A stretch of DNA of 20,080 nucleotides. It comes from a virus. Shown in pieces: positions 1 through 6,450 of this stretch. Made by a program: the position numbers and the translations under genes. Below the pieces are notes generated by a model. That model worked only from the letters and a program-made list of their open reading frames with translations. It ran no database searches and was not told the origin of the DNA. The first letter of the stretch is position 1; each line of letters opens with the position of its first letter. The DNA is taken from IMG/VR virus record IMGVR_UViG_3300035698_003146, positions 1 to 20,080 of that record, one strand, 5' to 3'.

Positions 1-26
1 AACACAAAAAACACAAAAAAGGATAA
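1..26 (+). CDS. Possible 3' tail of an upstream gene (partial)
   Basis: In the frame ending with TAA at 24-26 the bases read as a basic tail HKKHKKG before the stop. The arrangement GGA-TAA-ATG at 21-29 looks like the stop/start junctions seen at 506-516 and 832-840 in this window. The segment is too short and too repetitive (a 10-base unit, AACACAAAAA, twice) to identify a protein. It could equally be leader sequence or the early part of the next gene's frame, which is also open here. Confidence 0.2.
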
Positions 27-55
27 ATGTAAAGAAGTTAAAACAACTTAAAGAG

Positions 56-511
56 ATGTATTTAGCTGAAAAGACTAATAAAGAAATAGCTTCTACATTG
101 CATATTGCATATAGAATGGTTCAATATCACACCAGCAAGATAAAGAAAGAACAAAATAAAGTTAAAGTAGGTAGGCCGAAGATAGAATTAGATTATGAAG
201 AAATAGAGAAGTTTGCAGCTATGATGGCAACACACCAAGAGATTGCAACGTTTTATGGTATATCAACAAAGACACTTCAGAGAGATGAAAAATTTGGTCT
301 GGTATATAAAAGGGGTCAACAAGATGGCAAGATGTCACTACGTAGAAAGCAATTTAATCTAGCCAACAAAAGCGCTGGAATGGCTATTTTTTTAGGTAAG
401 AATTACTTAGATCAAAAAGATCAACAAATTATTGAATATACCAAAGAAGTAGATTTATCAGAATTAAGCGCAGCTCAAATTTTAAAGATTGCATTAGATG
501 GAGAAGGATAA
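56..511 (+). CDS. Small terminase-like protein with two HTH motifs
   Basis: This is probably the small terminase subunit, which recognises phage DNA and hands it to the large subunit. From the ATG at 56, a first HTH-like segment covers about residues 3-32 (KTNKEIASTLHIAYRMVQYH) and a second about 53-80 (THQEIATFYGISTKTLQR). The stretch SLRRKQFNLANKSAGMAIFL followed by GKNYLDQKD resembles the C-terminal part of many phage small-terminase-like proteins. The start is uncertain. ATG 56 has no properly spaced ribosome site. The frame is open to the left edge with VKKLKQLKE just upstream, which would complete helix 1 of the first HTH, so the gene may begin outside the window or at a non-standard codon. 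The gene ends in DGEG and its last codons carry the ribosome site of the next gene. Family resemblance is from memory of the motif, so another DNA-binding regulator is possible. Confidence 0.65.
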   Translation: MYLAEKTNKEIASTLHIAYRMVQYHTSKIKKEQNKVKVGRPKIELDYEEIEKFAAMMATHQEIATFYGISTKTLQRDEKFGLVYKRGQQDGKMSLRRKQFNLANKSAGMAIFLGKNYLDQKDQQIIEYTKEVDLSELSAAQILKIALDGEG

Positions 512-513
512 AA

Positions 514-837
514 ATGACAAATGAAGAAATATACGAGTTAATCCACGTTCGCATAAACAATAGCATACATGATTATAGGATCCGTAAGCCATTTGAATAC
601 CAATCTAACGAGCGAAGTATTGGTATAGAACTGGAATGCTTCAGTGTTTTATTTATAACTCGTGGTTGGAGCGGGGAATTAAGTGTTACAATTTCCTCTA
701 TACTGCCAGAAATACAGGCAATATTAAAAGACATAATTTGGAAAAATAGAGATCACAAAACAATCGTAACAACTAGGACAGAAAAAACCTATGTACCAGG
801 CAAAAGTATAGAATATTATTTAGATGGAGAGGGATAA
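514..837 (+). CDS. Hypothetical protein, inter-terminase cassette
   Basis: A 107-residue protein that I do not recognise. It is soluble-looking, with no signal peptide or membrane segment and an alternating beta/alpha pattern. The start at 514 follows the previous stop by two bases, and the GGAGAAGGA ribosome site (501-508) lies in the end of the preceding gene, so translation is probably coupled. It ends in LDGEG, the same last residues and nearly the same bases as the preceding gene. It lies between the terminase subunits, so a packaging role is possible but unsupported by any motif. Confidence 0.7.
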   Translation: MTNEEIYELIHVRINNSIHDYRIRKPFEYQSNERSIGIELECFSVLFITRGWSGELSVTISSILPEIQAILKDIIWKNRDHKTIVTTRTEKTYVPGKSIEYYLDGEG

Positions 838-1050
838 ATGAATAAAGAAGAAATGAAAGAAATGCTAGTACTTGTAAAAGCAAAAAAAGAATTCTTAAAA
901 ATTGACCTACTAGGGGAATATTGTGGAAAAACATGCTGCAAAAACTGCATATTTTATGATGTATGTAATGAACTTATGTGGGAAACAAGAGGAATGCTTC
1001 AAAGAGCAGAGGATATTTTAGAAAGTCATATAAATGGAGGTACAAAATGA
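838..1050 (+). CDS. Small cysteine-cluster protein
   Basis: A 70-residue protein of unknown function. Residues about 29-43 read CGKTCCKNCIFYDVC, five cysteines that could bind a metal ion or form a small disulfide-linked fold; a zinc site is an inference. The flanks are charged helices. ATG 838 directly follows the TAA at 835-837 and uses GGAGAGGGA just upstream. The cysteine core resembles that of the gene at 1551-1895 (CKGCIFDEEYIC), so the two may be distant paralogues. The last codons overlap the next start as ATGA. Confidence 0.7.
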   Translation: MNKEEMKEMLVLVKAKKEFLKIDLLGEYCGKTCCKNCIFYDVCNELMWETRGMLQRAEDILESHINGGTK

Positions 1051-1343
1051 CAGATTGCAGTTGGTTTGATGGAGAATATCTTTATTGTGGGTGTACATTA
1101 GAAGATAAAGATATGGAGCAAATACCTGTAGAAGCGGATAGCAAAATGAATTTGAGTGTAGAAGTAGGAGATAGTTTTATAGATGGAAATTTAATGAGGG
1201 TGGAGATAAAAGAGGAACACATAGAAAAAAACAAACTTAAGGTGGTATCAAATGAGTTAGAATATTGGATAACTAGATCATTTATACAATATTGGTTAGC
1301 AAGTGGGGTCTGGGTTAGAATTGTAAAACGAACTGATCAGTAA
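1047..1343 (+). CDS. Hypothetical protein with YWIT motif (copy 1)
   Basis: A 98-residue protein of unknown function. I chose ATG 1047 because it overlaps the preceding stop as ATGA and has a GGAGG ribosome site at 1036-1040. A longer in-frame start at 978 would lie deep inside the preceding gene. From residue 31 onward it aligns with the whole of the next gene: both have a short VGD segment, a variable middle, then YWIT (residues 73-76 here), a helix and a final VWVR/MWIR. This looks like a small beta-rich domain repeated in tandem. The first 30 residues (three cysteines, C4, C14 and C16) are specific to this copy. Confidence 0.7.
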   Translation: MTDCSWFDGEYLYCGCTLEDKDMEQIPVEADSKMNLSVEVGDSFIDGNLMRVEIKEEHIEKNKLKVVSNELEYWITRSFIQYWLASGVWVRIVKRTDQ

Positions 1344-1374
1344 ATCTTACAAGTTGAAAGAAAGCAGGAAAGTA

Positions 1375-1554
1375 ATGAAATTAAATGTTGGAGATGTATT
1401 TGTTGATGTAAAAACAAAAAAAGAAATTCAAATAATAGCTGTAAATACAGGCATTGTAAAAATAAATCAAGACCTTATGGCCTATTGGATAACTAAAGAG
1501 GTACTTGCCGGTTGGCTAAAGAGAAAAATGTGGATACGAAAGGAAACAAAATGA
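1375..1554 (+). CDS. Hypothetical protein with YWIT motif (copy 2)
   Basis: A 59-residue protein of unknown function. ATG 1375 is preferred over TTG 1354 because AGGAA at 1366-1370 is correctly spaced before it, and because the homology with the preceding gene begins here (MKLNVGD against MNLSVEVGD). The YWIT motif is at residues 37-40, with 13 identical bases shared with the neighbour (1263-1275 and 1483-1495). The stop overlaps the next start as ATGA. The pair probably arose by duplication; this copy is the minimal domain. Confidence 0.68.
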   Translation: MKLNVGDVFVDVKTKKEIQIIAVNTGIVKINQDLMAYWITKEVLAGWLKRKMWIRKETK

Positions 1555-1895
1555 ATTTAGATGAAATGTTAAAAGACTTAGAAGAAAGAATTGCATTAAT
1601 TAAGAAACCTTCAGCATTAAAAGAACTTTGTAATAATTACGATGAGCAATGTAAAGGATGTATATTCGATGAAGAATATATTTGTAAAGCATGGAGAAGA
1701 GATCCAGAACATTTAAATGACTTATTAAAAGCGAAACAAATTGTATTAGATCACATTAAAACACTTAAAACATTAAATGCAATGGAGGTAGAATTAACTC
1801 CAGAAGAAGCAACCGAATTAACTCCAGAAGAAGCTGGAGAATTTAGGAATATGCTCACTGGAATAGGTAAAGTAATAAGAAAGGATGCAAAATAA
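1551..1895 (+). CDS. Hypothetical protein with cysteine cluster and LTPEEA repeat
   Basis: A 114-residue protein of unknown function. ATG 1551 is chosen because it overlaps the preceding stop as ATGA and follows AAGGAAA at 1540-1546; a TTG at 1512 has no comparable site. It has an N-terminal charged helix, then cysteines spaced C-x7-C-x2-C-x7-C around residues 27-46 including CKGCIF, resembling the gene at 838-1050, then a helical segment. Residues about 81-96 contain ELTPEEA twice, encoded by a 24-base tandem repeat (1791-1838). Metal binding by the cysteines is an inference. Confidence 0.7.
   Translation: MNLDEMLKDLEERIALIKKPSALKELCNNYDEQCKGCIFDEEYICKAWRRDPEHLNDLLKAKQIVLDHIKTLKTLNAMEVELTPEEATELTPEEAGEFRNMLTGIGKVIRKDAK
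1791..1838 (+). repeat. 24-base in-frame tandem repeat, two copies
   Basis: The unit encodes ELTPEEA plus one variable residue (T, then G). The two copies differ only in their last four or so bases. As an in-frame duplication inside a flexible acidic region it probably reflects slippage. It could vary in copy number between related phages. Confidence 0.75.
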
Positions 1896-2326
1896 TGGAA
1901 ATAACAGATTTACTAAGAATACTAGATAATGATGAATTTTTATATACACGACCAAAATACAAGATGCACACTGAAGATGAGTATGATCGTTACGCGTTAA
2001 TACAATTAAGAAATTATAATGTAAAAATCAAAAGGTATTTTAATAGATACATAAAGATTGAAAGTAATTCATTTGAGCCAAAGGTTAAAGATTTAATTAA
2101 CAAGATAGTATTGGCCAACATGTACGATGCTACAACAGTTATAACTCCGGTTAAATATAACTTTTCAGCTAAAGACTTCATGGTCGAGAATGGCAAAGCA
2201 ACAGTTATTGGAGGATTTAGTATGGAGGGATTATTAGACTATAGAAAAGAAGTAAAGAATATACTCAAACCAGTAAAGATAACAAAAAAAGTATTAAAAA
2301 ATAAAGGCAAGCTACAAAAGGCTTAA
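1895..2326 (+). CDS. Hypothetical protein upstream of terL
   Basis: A 143-residue protein that I do not recognise. ATG 1895 shares one base with the preceding TAA and has AAGGA at 1881-1885. It is charged, predicted mixed alpha/beta, with no membrane segment. The C-terminal 25 residues are strongly basic (KKVLKNKGKLQKA), which could contact nucleic acid. It is the last gene of the inter-terminase group. Its stop is followed directly by the start of a 10-codon micro-ORF. Confidence 0.7.
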   Translation: MEITDLLRILDNDEFLYTRPKYKMHTEDEYDRYALIQLRNYNVKIKRYFNRYIKIESNSFEPKVKDLINKIVLANMYDATTVITPVKYNFSAKDFMVENGKATVIGGFSMEGLLDYRKEVKNILKPVKITKKVLKNKGKLQKA

Positions 2327-2359
2327 ATGATATACACCAACCGGGGAAACAAAAATTAA
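2327..2359 (+). CDS. 10-codon micro-ORF bridging to terL
   Basis: ATG 2327 directly follows the preceding TAA (TAAATG). The frame encodes MIYTNRGNKN and stops at TAA 2357-2359, which overlaps the terL start as TAATG. The only candidate ribosome site for terL (GGGGA, 2343-2347, about 11 bases from the start) lies inside it. It may act as a translational relay by stop/restart rather than make a functional peptide. Chance occurrence in an AT-rich gap is quite possible. Confidence 0.25.
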   Translation: MIYTNRGNKN

Positions 2360-3768
2360 TGAGCACAGATGCAGAAGATAAATATTTTGCCTTGCAACAA
2401 GCTACTAGAAGAAAGCTTATACTAGAGGGAAATTATCTTGCATATTTAAAATATACTCATTATGGCAAATATACAATTGCACCTCATAACAGGTTAATAG
2501 CTCATAAGTTAGAACAAGTAGAATTAGGAAACATTAAAAAGATAATGTTCTTTTTGCCGCCTAGGCATTCCAAATCAATGACTATAACGGAAACTTTCCC
2601 TTCATTTTACATGTTAAGAAATCAAGAGAGAAAAGTAGTAGAAATTTCCTATTCAGGAGACTTTGCCAAAGAATTTGGTAGAAGGAATAGAGAAAAGATT
2701 AGGCAATGTGGGCCATTATTCAATTGCCAGCTTGATCCATCACATTACACCTCAAATGATTTCACTTTCGATGGTCATAGAGGAGGAATGCTCTCGGCTG
2801 GTATAGATGGACAAATTACCGGTAAAGGTGCAGACTTATTACTTATTGATGATCCAATTAAGAACCATGCGGCCGCATACTTACCAACAAAGAGAGATAA
2901 GCTCTGGAATGAGTTTTGTGGTTCATTTCTAACTAGATTACAACCAGGTGCAGCAATTATCGTAGTTATGACAAGATGGCATTCTGATGATTTAGCTGGA
3001 AGGCTATTAGAAATAGACCCAGAGTTTGAAATAGTAAAACTAGCGGCAATATGTGAAGATAAAGATGATATTTTAAAAAGAAAAATAGGCGAACCGTTAT
3101 GGCCTAAATATGGATTTGACTTAAAATTATTGAATAATAGAAAAAAGATAATGGGAGATAAGGCTTTTCAGTCGCTTTATCAACAAGATCCGGTATTAGA
3201 TGGCGGGAACTTATTTAAAAATGAATGGTGGAAATTATATACAGAATCAAATGCACCACCTCCATCAAAAAGAAGATATGTACAAAGCTGGGACTTCTCG
3301 GTTAAAGATAAAATTAAACCAAAAGACAACCCAGACTATGTTGCTGGAGTAGTAGGATTTGTCTCAGGCCCAAATTTCTACATTGAAAAGGTATACCGTA
3401 AACAAATAGGATTTGTAGAGAGTTTAAGAATAACTAGGGAATATGCTAAAATGTATCCTAGAAGTAGAATCCTTATAGAAGATCGAGCAAATGGAAGTCC
3501 AATATTAGAAATAGTTAAAAAGGAAATACCTGGAGTTATTCCAGTAATCCCAAAAGATAGCAAAGAAGCGAGAGCAATTGCAGTAACTACTTATATAGAA
3601 TCAGGAAACGTTTATTTATTAGATGATGCTCCCTGGTTAAGTGATTTCATTAAAGAGTTTACAAGATTTCCAGGTGGCTCAAATGATGATCAAGTAGATG
3701 CAACTACTCAATTATTAAATGATGTATTTAATAGAAACATTCCACAAATTCATATAATTAATATTTGA
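2359..3768 (+). CDS. terL: Terminase large subunit
   Basis: The ATPase and nuclease motor that packages DNA into the prohead and cuts it. The 469 residues are full length for the family (TIGR01630-like, Terminase_6 type). N-terminal ATPase: adenine-contact region about 42-66, Walker A-like PPRHSKS at 67-73, Walker B LLLIDDP at 160-166, and the coupling-region candidate VMTRWHSDD at 203-211. C-terminal RNase H-like nuclease: acidic residues in SWDFS (D312), ILIEDRANG (E374, D375) and DDQVDA (443-448). It follows the micro-ORF as TAATG and precedes the portal gene. Six genes separate it from the presumed small subunit, which is unusual. No missing motif is seen. Confidence 0.96.
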   Translation: MSTDAEDKYFALQQATRRKLILEGNYLAYLKYTHYGKYTIAPHNRLIAHKLEQVELGNIKKIMFFLPPRHSKSMTITETFPSFYMLRNQERKVVEISYSGDFAKEFGRRNREKIRQCGPLFNCQLDPSHYTSNDFTFDGHRGGMLSAGIDGQITGKGADLLLIDDPIKNHAAAYLPTKRDKLWNEFCGSFLTRLQPGAAIIVVMTRWHSDDLAGRLLEIDPEFEIVKLAAICEDKDDILKRKIGEPLWPKYGFDLKLLNNRKKIMGDKAFQSLYQQDPVLDGGNLFKNEWWKLYTESNAPPPSKRRYVQSWDFSVKDKIKPKDNPDYVAGVVGFVSGPNFYIEKVYRKQIGFVESLRITREYAKMYPRSRILIEDRANGSPILEIVKKEIPGVIPVIPKDSKEARAIAVTTYIESGNVYLLDDAPWLSDFIKEFTRFPGGSNDDQVDATTQLLNDVFNRNIPQIHIINI

Positions 3769-3772
3769 CAAA

Positions 3773-3798
3773 ACCTTTTTTAAATGGTATTTAAAGGT
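3773..3798 (+). promoter_or_regulatory. Inverted repeat covering the portal ribosome binding site
   Basis: In the 32-base gap after terL, ACC-TTT(TTT)-AAAT (3773-3785) can pair with ATTTAAAGGT (3789-3798) across the loop GGT, leaving three unpaired T residues. The right arm contains AAAGG (3793-3797), the only apparent ribosome site for the portal start at 3801. A fold here could limit portal translation. The stem is AT-rich and weak, and it lacks the GC stem plus trailing U-tract of a terminator. Confidence 0.35.
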
Positions 3799-3800
3799 AT

Positions 3801-5735
3801 ATGGATATATTCAAAAGAAAACCTAAAACAATTACCAAAAGTTATGATGGCGACCCGCAACCATTCAATGTAATTCTAAAGAATGTACCTGCGGATACAA
3901 TTTCAAACTATTATGACGCAATAGACAAATCAATGTATGTTCAATCTTGTTTAGATGCAAATGCTACTAAAATTAGTAATATAAAAGGTAATTTAGATTC
4001 AACATTAAAAAAATTCAATCCAATATATAGTTGGGGAGAAATTCTCTATTCAACGTATTGCTGGGGCAAATTAGCTGGCTATGCTTTATTTTATTTTGAT
4101 GGAATGTATTTATGGCTGTTAGATTTATCGAAAGTAAGTTTCAACGAAGAAGATATAACTTATATTGAACCAAGTTTAAATGGAAATGAAAACGCTAGTA
4201 ATGTTAAACATATAAGCTATTTTGAAGTTGCAGTTATAAGAAACAAATCTCCATTTCTTGGAGCAAAAGGATTCCCTACTTTAACAACTGCAGTATATCA
4301 AGAAATTAATTCACAATGGAAACAAAATGAAGCTGTAGCAAACTTCTATGAAAATGGAATGTTTTCCCAAGCATATGCGCATACCCCCAACCCTTTACTA
4401 CCAGAAGAAATTGATTTACTCAAAGAACAAATTAAAACTTCATTACAAGGGCCTGCAAATGCGGGAAGTATCCCAGTATTCACAAATGGGATAGATATAA
4501 AAACACTTGCATTATCTCCAGATCAGTTTAAACAATTGGCTTCTGATAATGTTAGCTTACAGAAAATAGCAATGGTATTCAGAACACCTCCATTAGTTCT
4601 TGGTAGGGCTGAAAGTGGCTGGGGCGAGAAAGATGCAATTCTTGAATTTTGGGTAAATGGAACAATAGTACCTGAAGCAGAGAATATTGCTGAACAAATG
4701 ACAGATCGAGTATTACCATTAATAAATGTAGCTGGAACATATAAATTTAATACTGAAGCAATGCCGGAAGTTCAAGCAGCAGCATTGAAGAAAGCCACAA
4801 AGGTTGTAGGTATTTATGATAGTGGATTAATTACTAAGAATGAAGGCCGAATACAAATTGGTTTAACGCCAATACCTGGGGAAGATGAATTTAAAGCTTC
4901 TAATGCTCAACCAATGTTATTGAATGGCAAACCAGATATAACGAAAGCAATATATAAATCAGTAAGAACTTCTAACAAAGATAGAATTGGACGCTTTGCA
5001 AAACGATTTAGAAAACCATGGAAATCATATATGGACGGTATGGAAAAAGATTTCATGGCTAAATTAAAGAAAGCAAAATCTCCTGAAGAAGCTTTAGTAA
5101 TAGAATTTGATGGTAAATTTATAAAAATTGGTGAATCTATAGGATACGAATTTATTCCTGGAATGTATAGAGAATCAGCAGAAGCAACAATGGCCGCTTA
5201 TCCAACACCTAGAAAATCATTACAAAAGAAAAATAGTGGAATAGCTTATTTTGATGAAGCTGATCCATTTGTTATGGATAAACTTGCAAACCAAGTAATA
5301 AAATTAAGCAGTAGAGTATATGGAAAATCTAAAGATATTATTGAAAGATTAATAAGAAACGTTGTAGCAGAATCTCGAAATGAGGGCCTTGGTATAGAAG
5401 AGATGATGAAGAAAATTACCAAAGCTTGTGAGGGTGAATTTAAAGGCTGGAAATCTTATAGATCAGAAAGAATAGCGAGAACAGTGTCAACAGAAGCAAA
5501 TTCTCTCGGTTCATTGGAAGGAGCAAGACAAACGGGAATGAATATGAAAGCCTGGCTCCCTTCTGGTGCATTTAATCCAAGAGAAACTCATGCAGTTATG
5601 AGCCCAAATGAATTTATTCCATTAGATGCATTTTTTAATGTTGGTGGTGTTTCTATGTATGCGCCTGGAGATGGTCCCGCAGATGAAGTAATTAATTGTG
5701 GTTGTAGTATGTTATTCGATTGGATAGGAGCTTAA
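3801..5735 (+). CDS. Portal protein fused to MuF minor head domain
   Basis: Residues about 1-370 match a phage portal: the ring at one capsid vertex through which DNA passes. Supporting stretches are the alpha/beta core around 75-165 (WGEILYSTYCWGK, WLLDLSKV), the FYENGMFSQ region at 182-190, and FRTPPLVLGRAESGWGEKDA (260-279), typical of the portal stem/crown region. Residues about 490-644 match the MuF minor head domain: RSERIARTVSTEA (554-566), RETHAVM (594-600) and INCGCS (631-636). The basic linker 380-480 is less conserved. At 644 residues it is longer than a plain portal, fitting a natural fusion; the frame is intact with no internal stop. It uses ATG 3801 with a very close AAAGG. Confidence 0.92.
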   Translation: MDIFKRKPKTITKSYDGDPQPFNVILKNVPADTISNYYDAIDKSMYVQSCLDANATKISNIKGNLDSTLKKFNPIYSWGEILYSTYCWGKLAGYALFYFDGMYLWLLDLSKVSFNEEDITYIEPSLNGNENASNVKHISYFEVAVIRNKSPFLGAKGFPTLTTAVYQEINSQWKQNEAVANFYENGMFSQAYAHTPNPLLPEEIDLLKEQIKTSLQGPANAGSIPVFTNGIDIKTLALSPDQFKQLASDNVSLQKIAMVFRTPPLVLGRAESGWGEKDAILEFWVNGTIVPEAENIAEQMTDRVLPLINVAGTYKFNTEAMPEVQAAALKKATKVVGIYDSGLITKNEGRIQIGLTPIPGEDEFKASNAQPMLLNGKPDITKAIYKSVRTSNKDRIGRFAKRFRKPWKSYMDGMEKDFMAKLKKAKSPEEALVIEFDGKFIKIGESIGYEFIPGMYRESAEATMAAYPTPRKSLQKKNSGIAYFDEADPFVMDKLANQVIKLSSRVYGKSKDIIERLIRNVVAESRNEGLGIEEMMKKITKACEGEFKGWKSYRSERIARTVSTEANSLGSLEGARQTGMNMKAWLPSGAFNPRETHAVMSPNEFIPLDAFFNVGGVSMYAPGDGPADEVINCGCSMLFDWIGA

Positions 5736-5736
5736 T

Positions 5737-6450
5737 ATGATTCAAAAACACTTTATAAAAACAGTAAATGTTACAAAATCAAATGGTAGTAATGTTTATA
5801 CAATTTTAGCTTCTTCAAATCAAATTGATAGAGATAGAGAAGTTCTTTTGCCTTCTGGTTGGGATATAGCTAATTATTTGGTTCACCCAATTATAATGGC
5901 AGACCATAAAGAAAAGAGTTCTCTTTGTCAAGTTGGTAAAGCTTTAAGGACAGAAAAAGCTGAAGATGGGTTATATGTAGATGTAAGTTATTACCCTAAC
6001 AAAGGAAATGCTCTTGCTACTTGGTGCGACTTTATAGCAAGCGAAGGAATGGCCGCTTATTCAGTTGGAGCTTTAGGCAAGAAATTTACTACTGATACAA
6101 AATCATTAGAATTTAAAGCCTATGAAGGCCAAAATGTTTACAGAATATTTACTGAACAGGAATTAGTTGAAGTTACTCATACGCCTGTTCCAAGCTTGGC
6201 AAGTGCTTTACAAATGGGAATGGATCAAGAAAAGACTTTATACACAGCAAAATCTATTTATCCATTAGAAGCAGATTGGTATGCATGGAATATTGGCGGA
6301 CGTAAGGGAAATATCCCAACACTTGAAAAAATGGTTCAAGACGAGGTAAAAAAACAAATGAACTTAATTAAGAACCCTTCTAACAAGGAATTAAGCGATT
6401 ATGAAGTACTTTGCCGAGGTTATGGACTAACTACAGAAAGAGGTAAATAA
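5737..6450 (+). CDS. Prohead protease, HK97-like (S78 family)
   Basis: A serine protease that cleaves the scaffold segment from the capsid protein during head maturation. Family hallmarks are present in order: NQIDRDREVLLPSGWDI (28-44), LVHPIIMADHK with a candidate catalytic His57, the GKALRTEKAEDGLYVDV strand region, YSVG with candidate Ser109, and ELVEVTHTPVPSLASAL (142-158) with candidate Glu145. Catalytic residues are assigned by analogy with HK97 gp4, not by structure. A C-terminal extension of about 70 residues (170-237) falls outside the core. The start follows the portal stop by one base with ATAGGAG at 5724-5730. The next gene is the capsid protein, the expected substrate. Confidence 0.88.
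   Translation: MIQKHFIKTVNVTKSNGSNVYTILASSNQIDRDREVLLPSGWDIANYLVHPIIMADHKEKSSLCQVGKALRTEKAEDGLYVDVSYYPNKGNALATWCDFIASEGMAAYSVGALGKKFTTDTKSLEFKAYEGQNVYRIFTEQELVEVTHTPVPSLASALQMGMDQEKTLYTAKSIYPLEADWYAWNIGGRKGNIPTLEKMVQDEVKKQMNLIKNPSNKELSDYEVLCRGYGLTTERGK

Noticed and set aside
1-20. CRISPR or tandem-repeat array at the left edge
   Set aside because: Only two copies of a 10-base A-rich unit with no spacers; simple low-complexity sequence.
978-1046. Upstream extension of the first YWIT gene to ATG 978
   Set aside because: Would overlap the cysteine-cluster gene by 73 bases and lacks a ribosome site; ATG 1047 has GGAGG and a standard ATGA overlap.
3773-3798. Terminator between terL and portal
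   Set aside because: The stem is AT-rich with the T run in the left arm rather than after the stem, so it lacks terminator architecture on the + strand.
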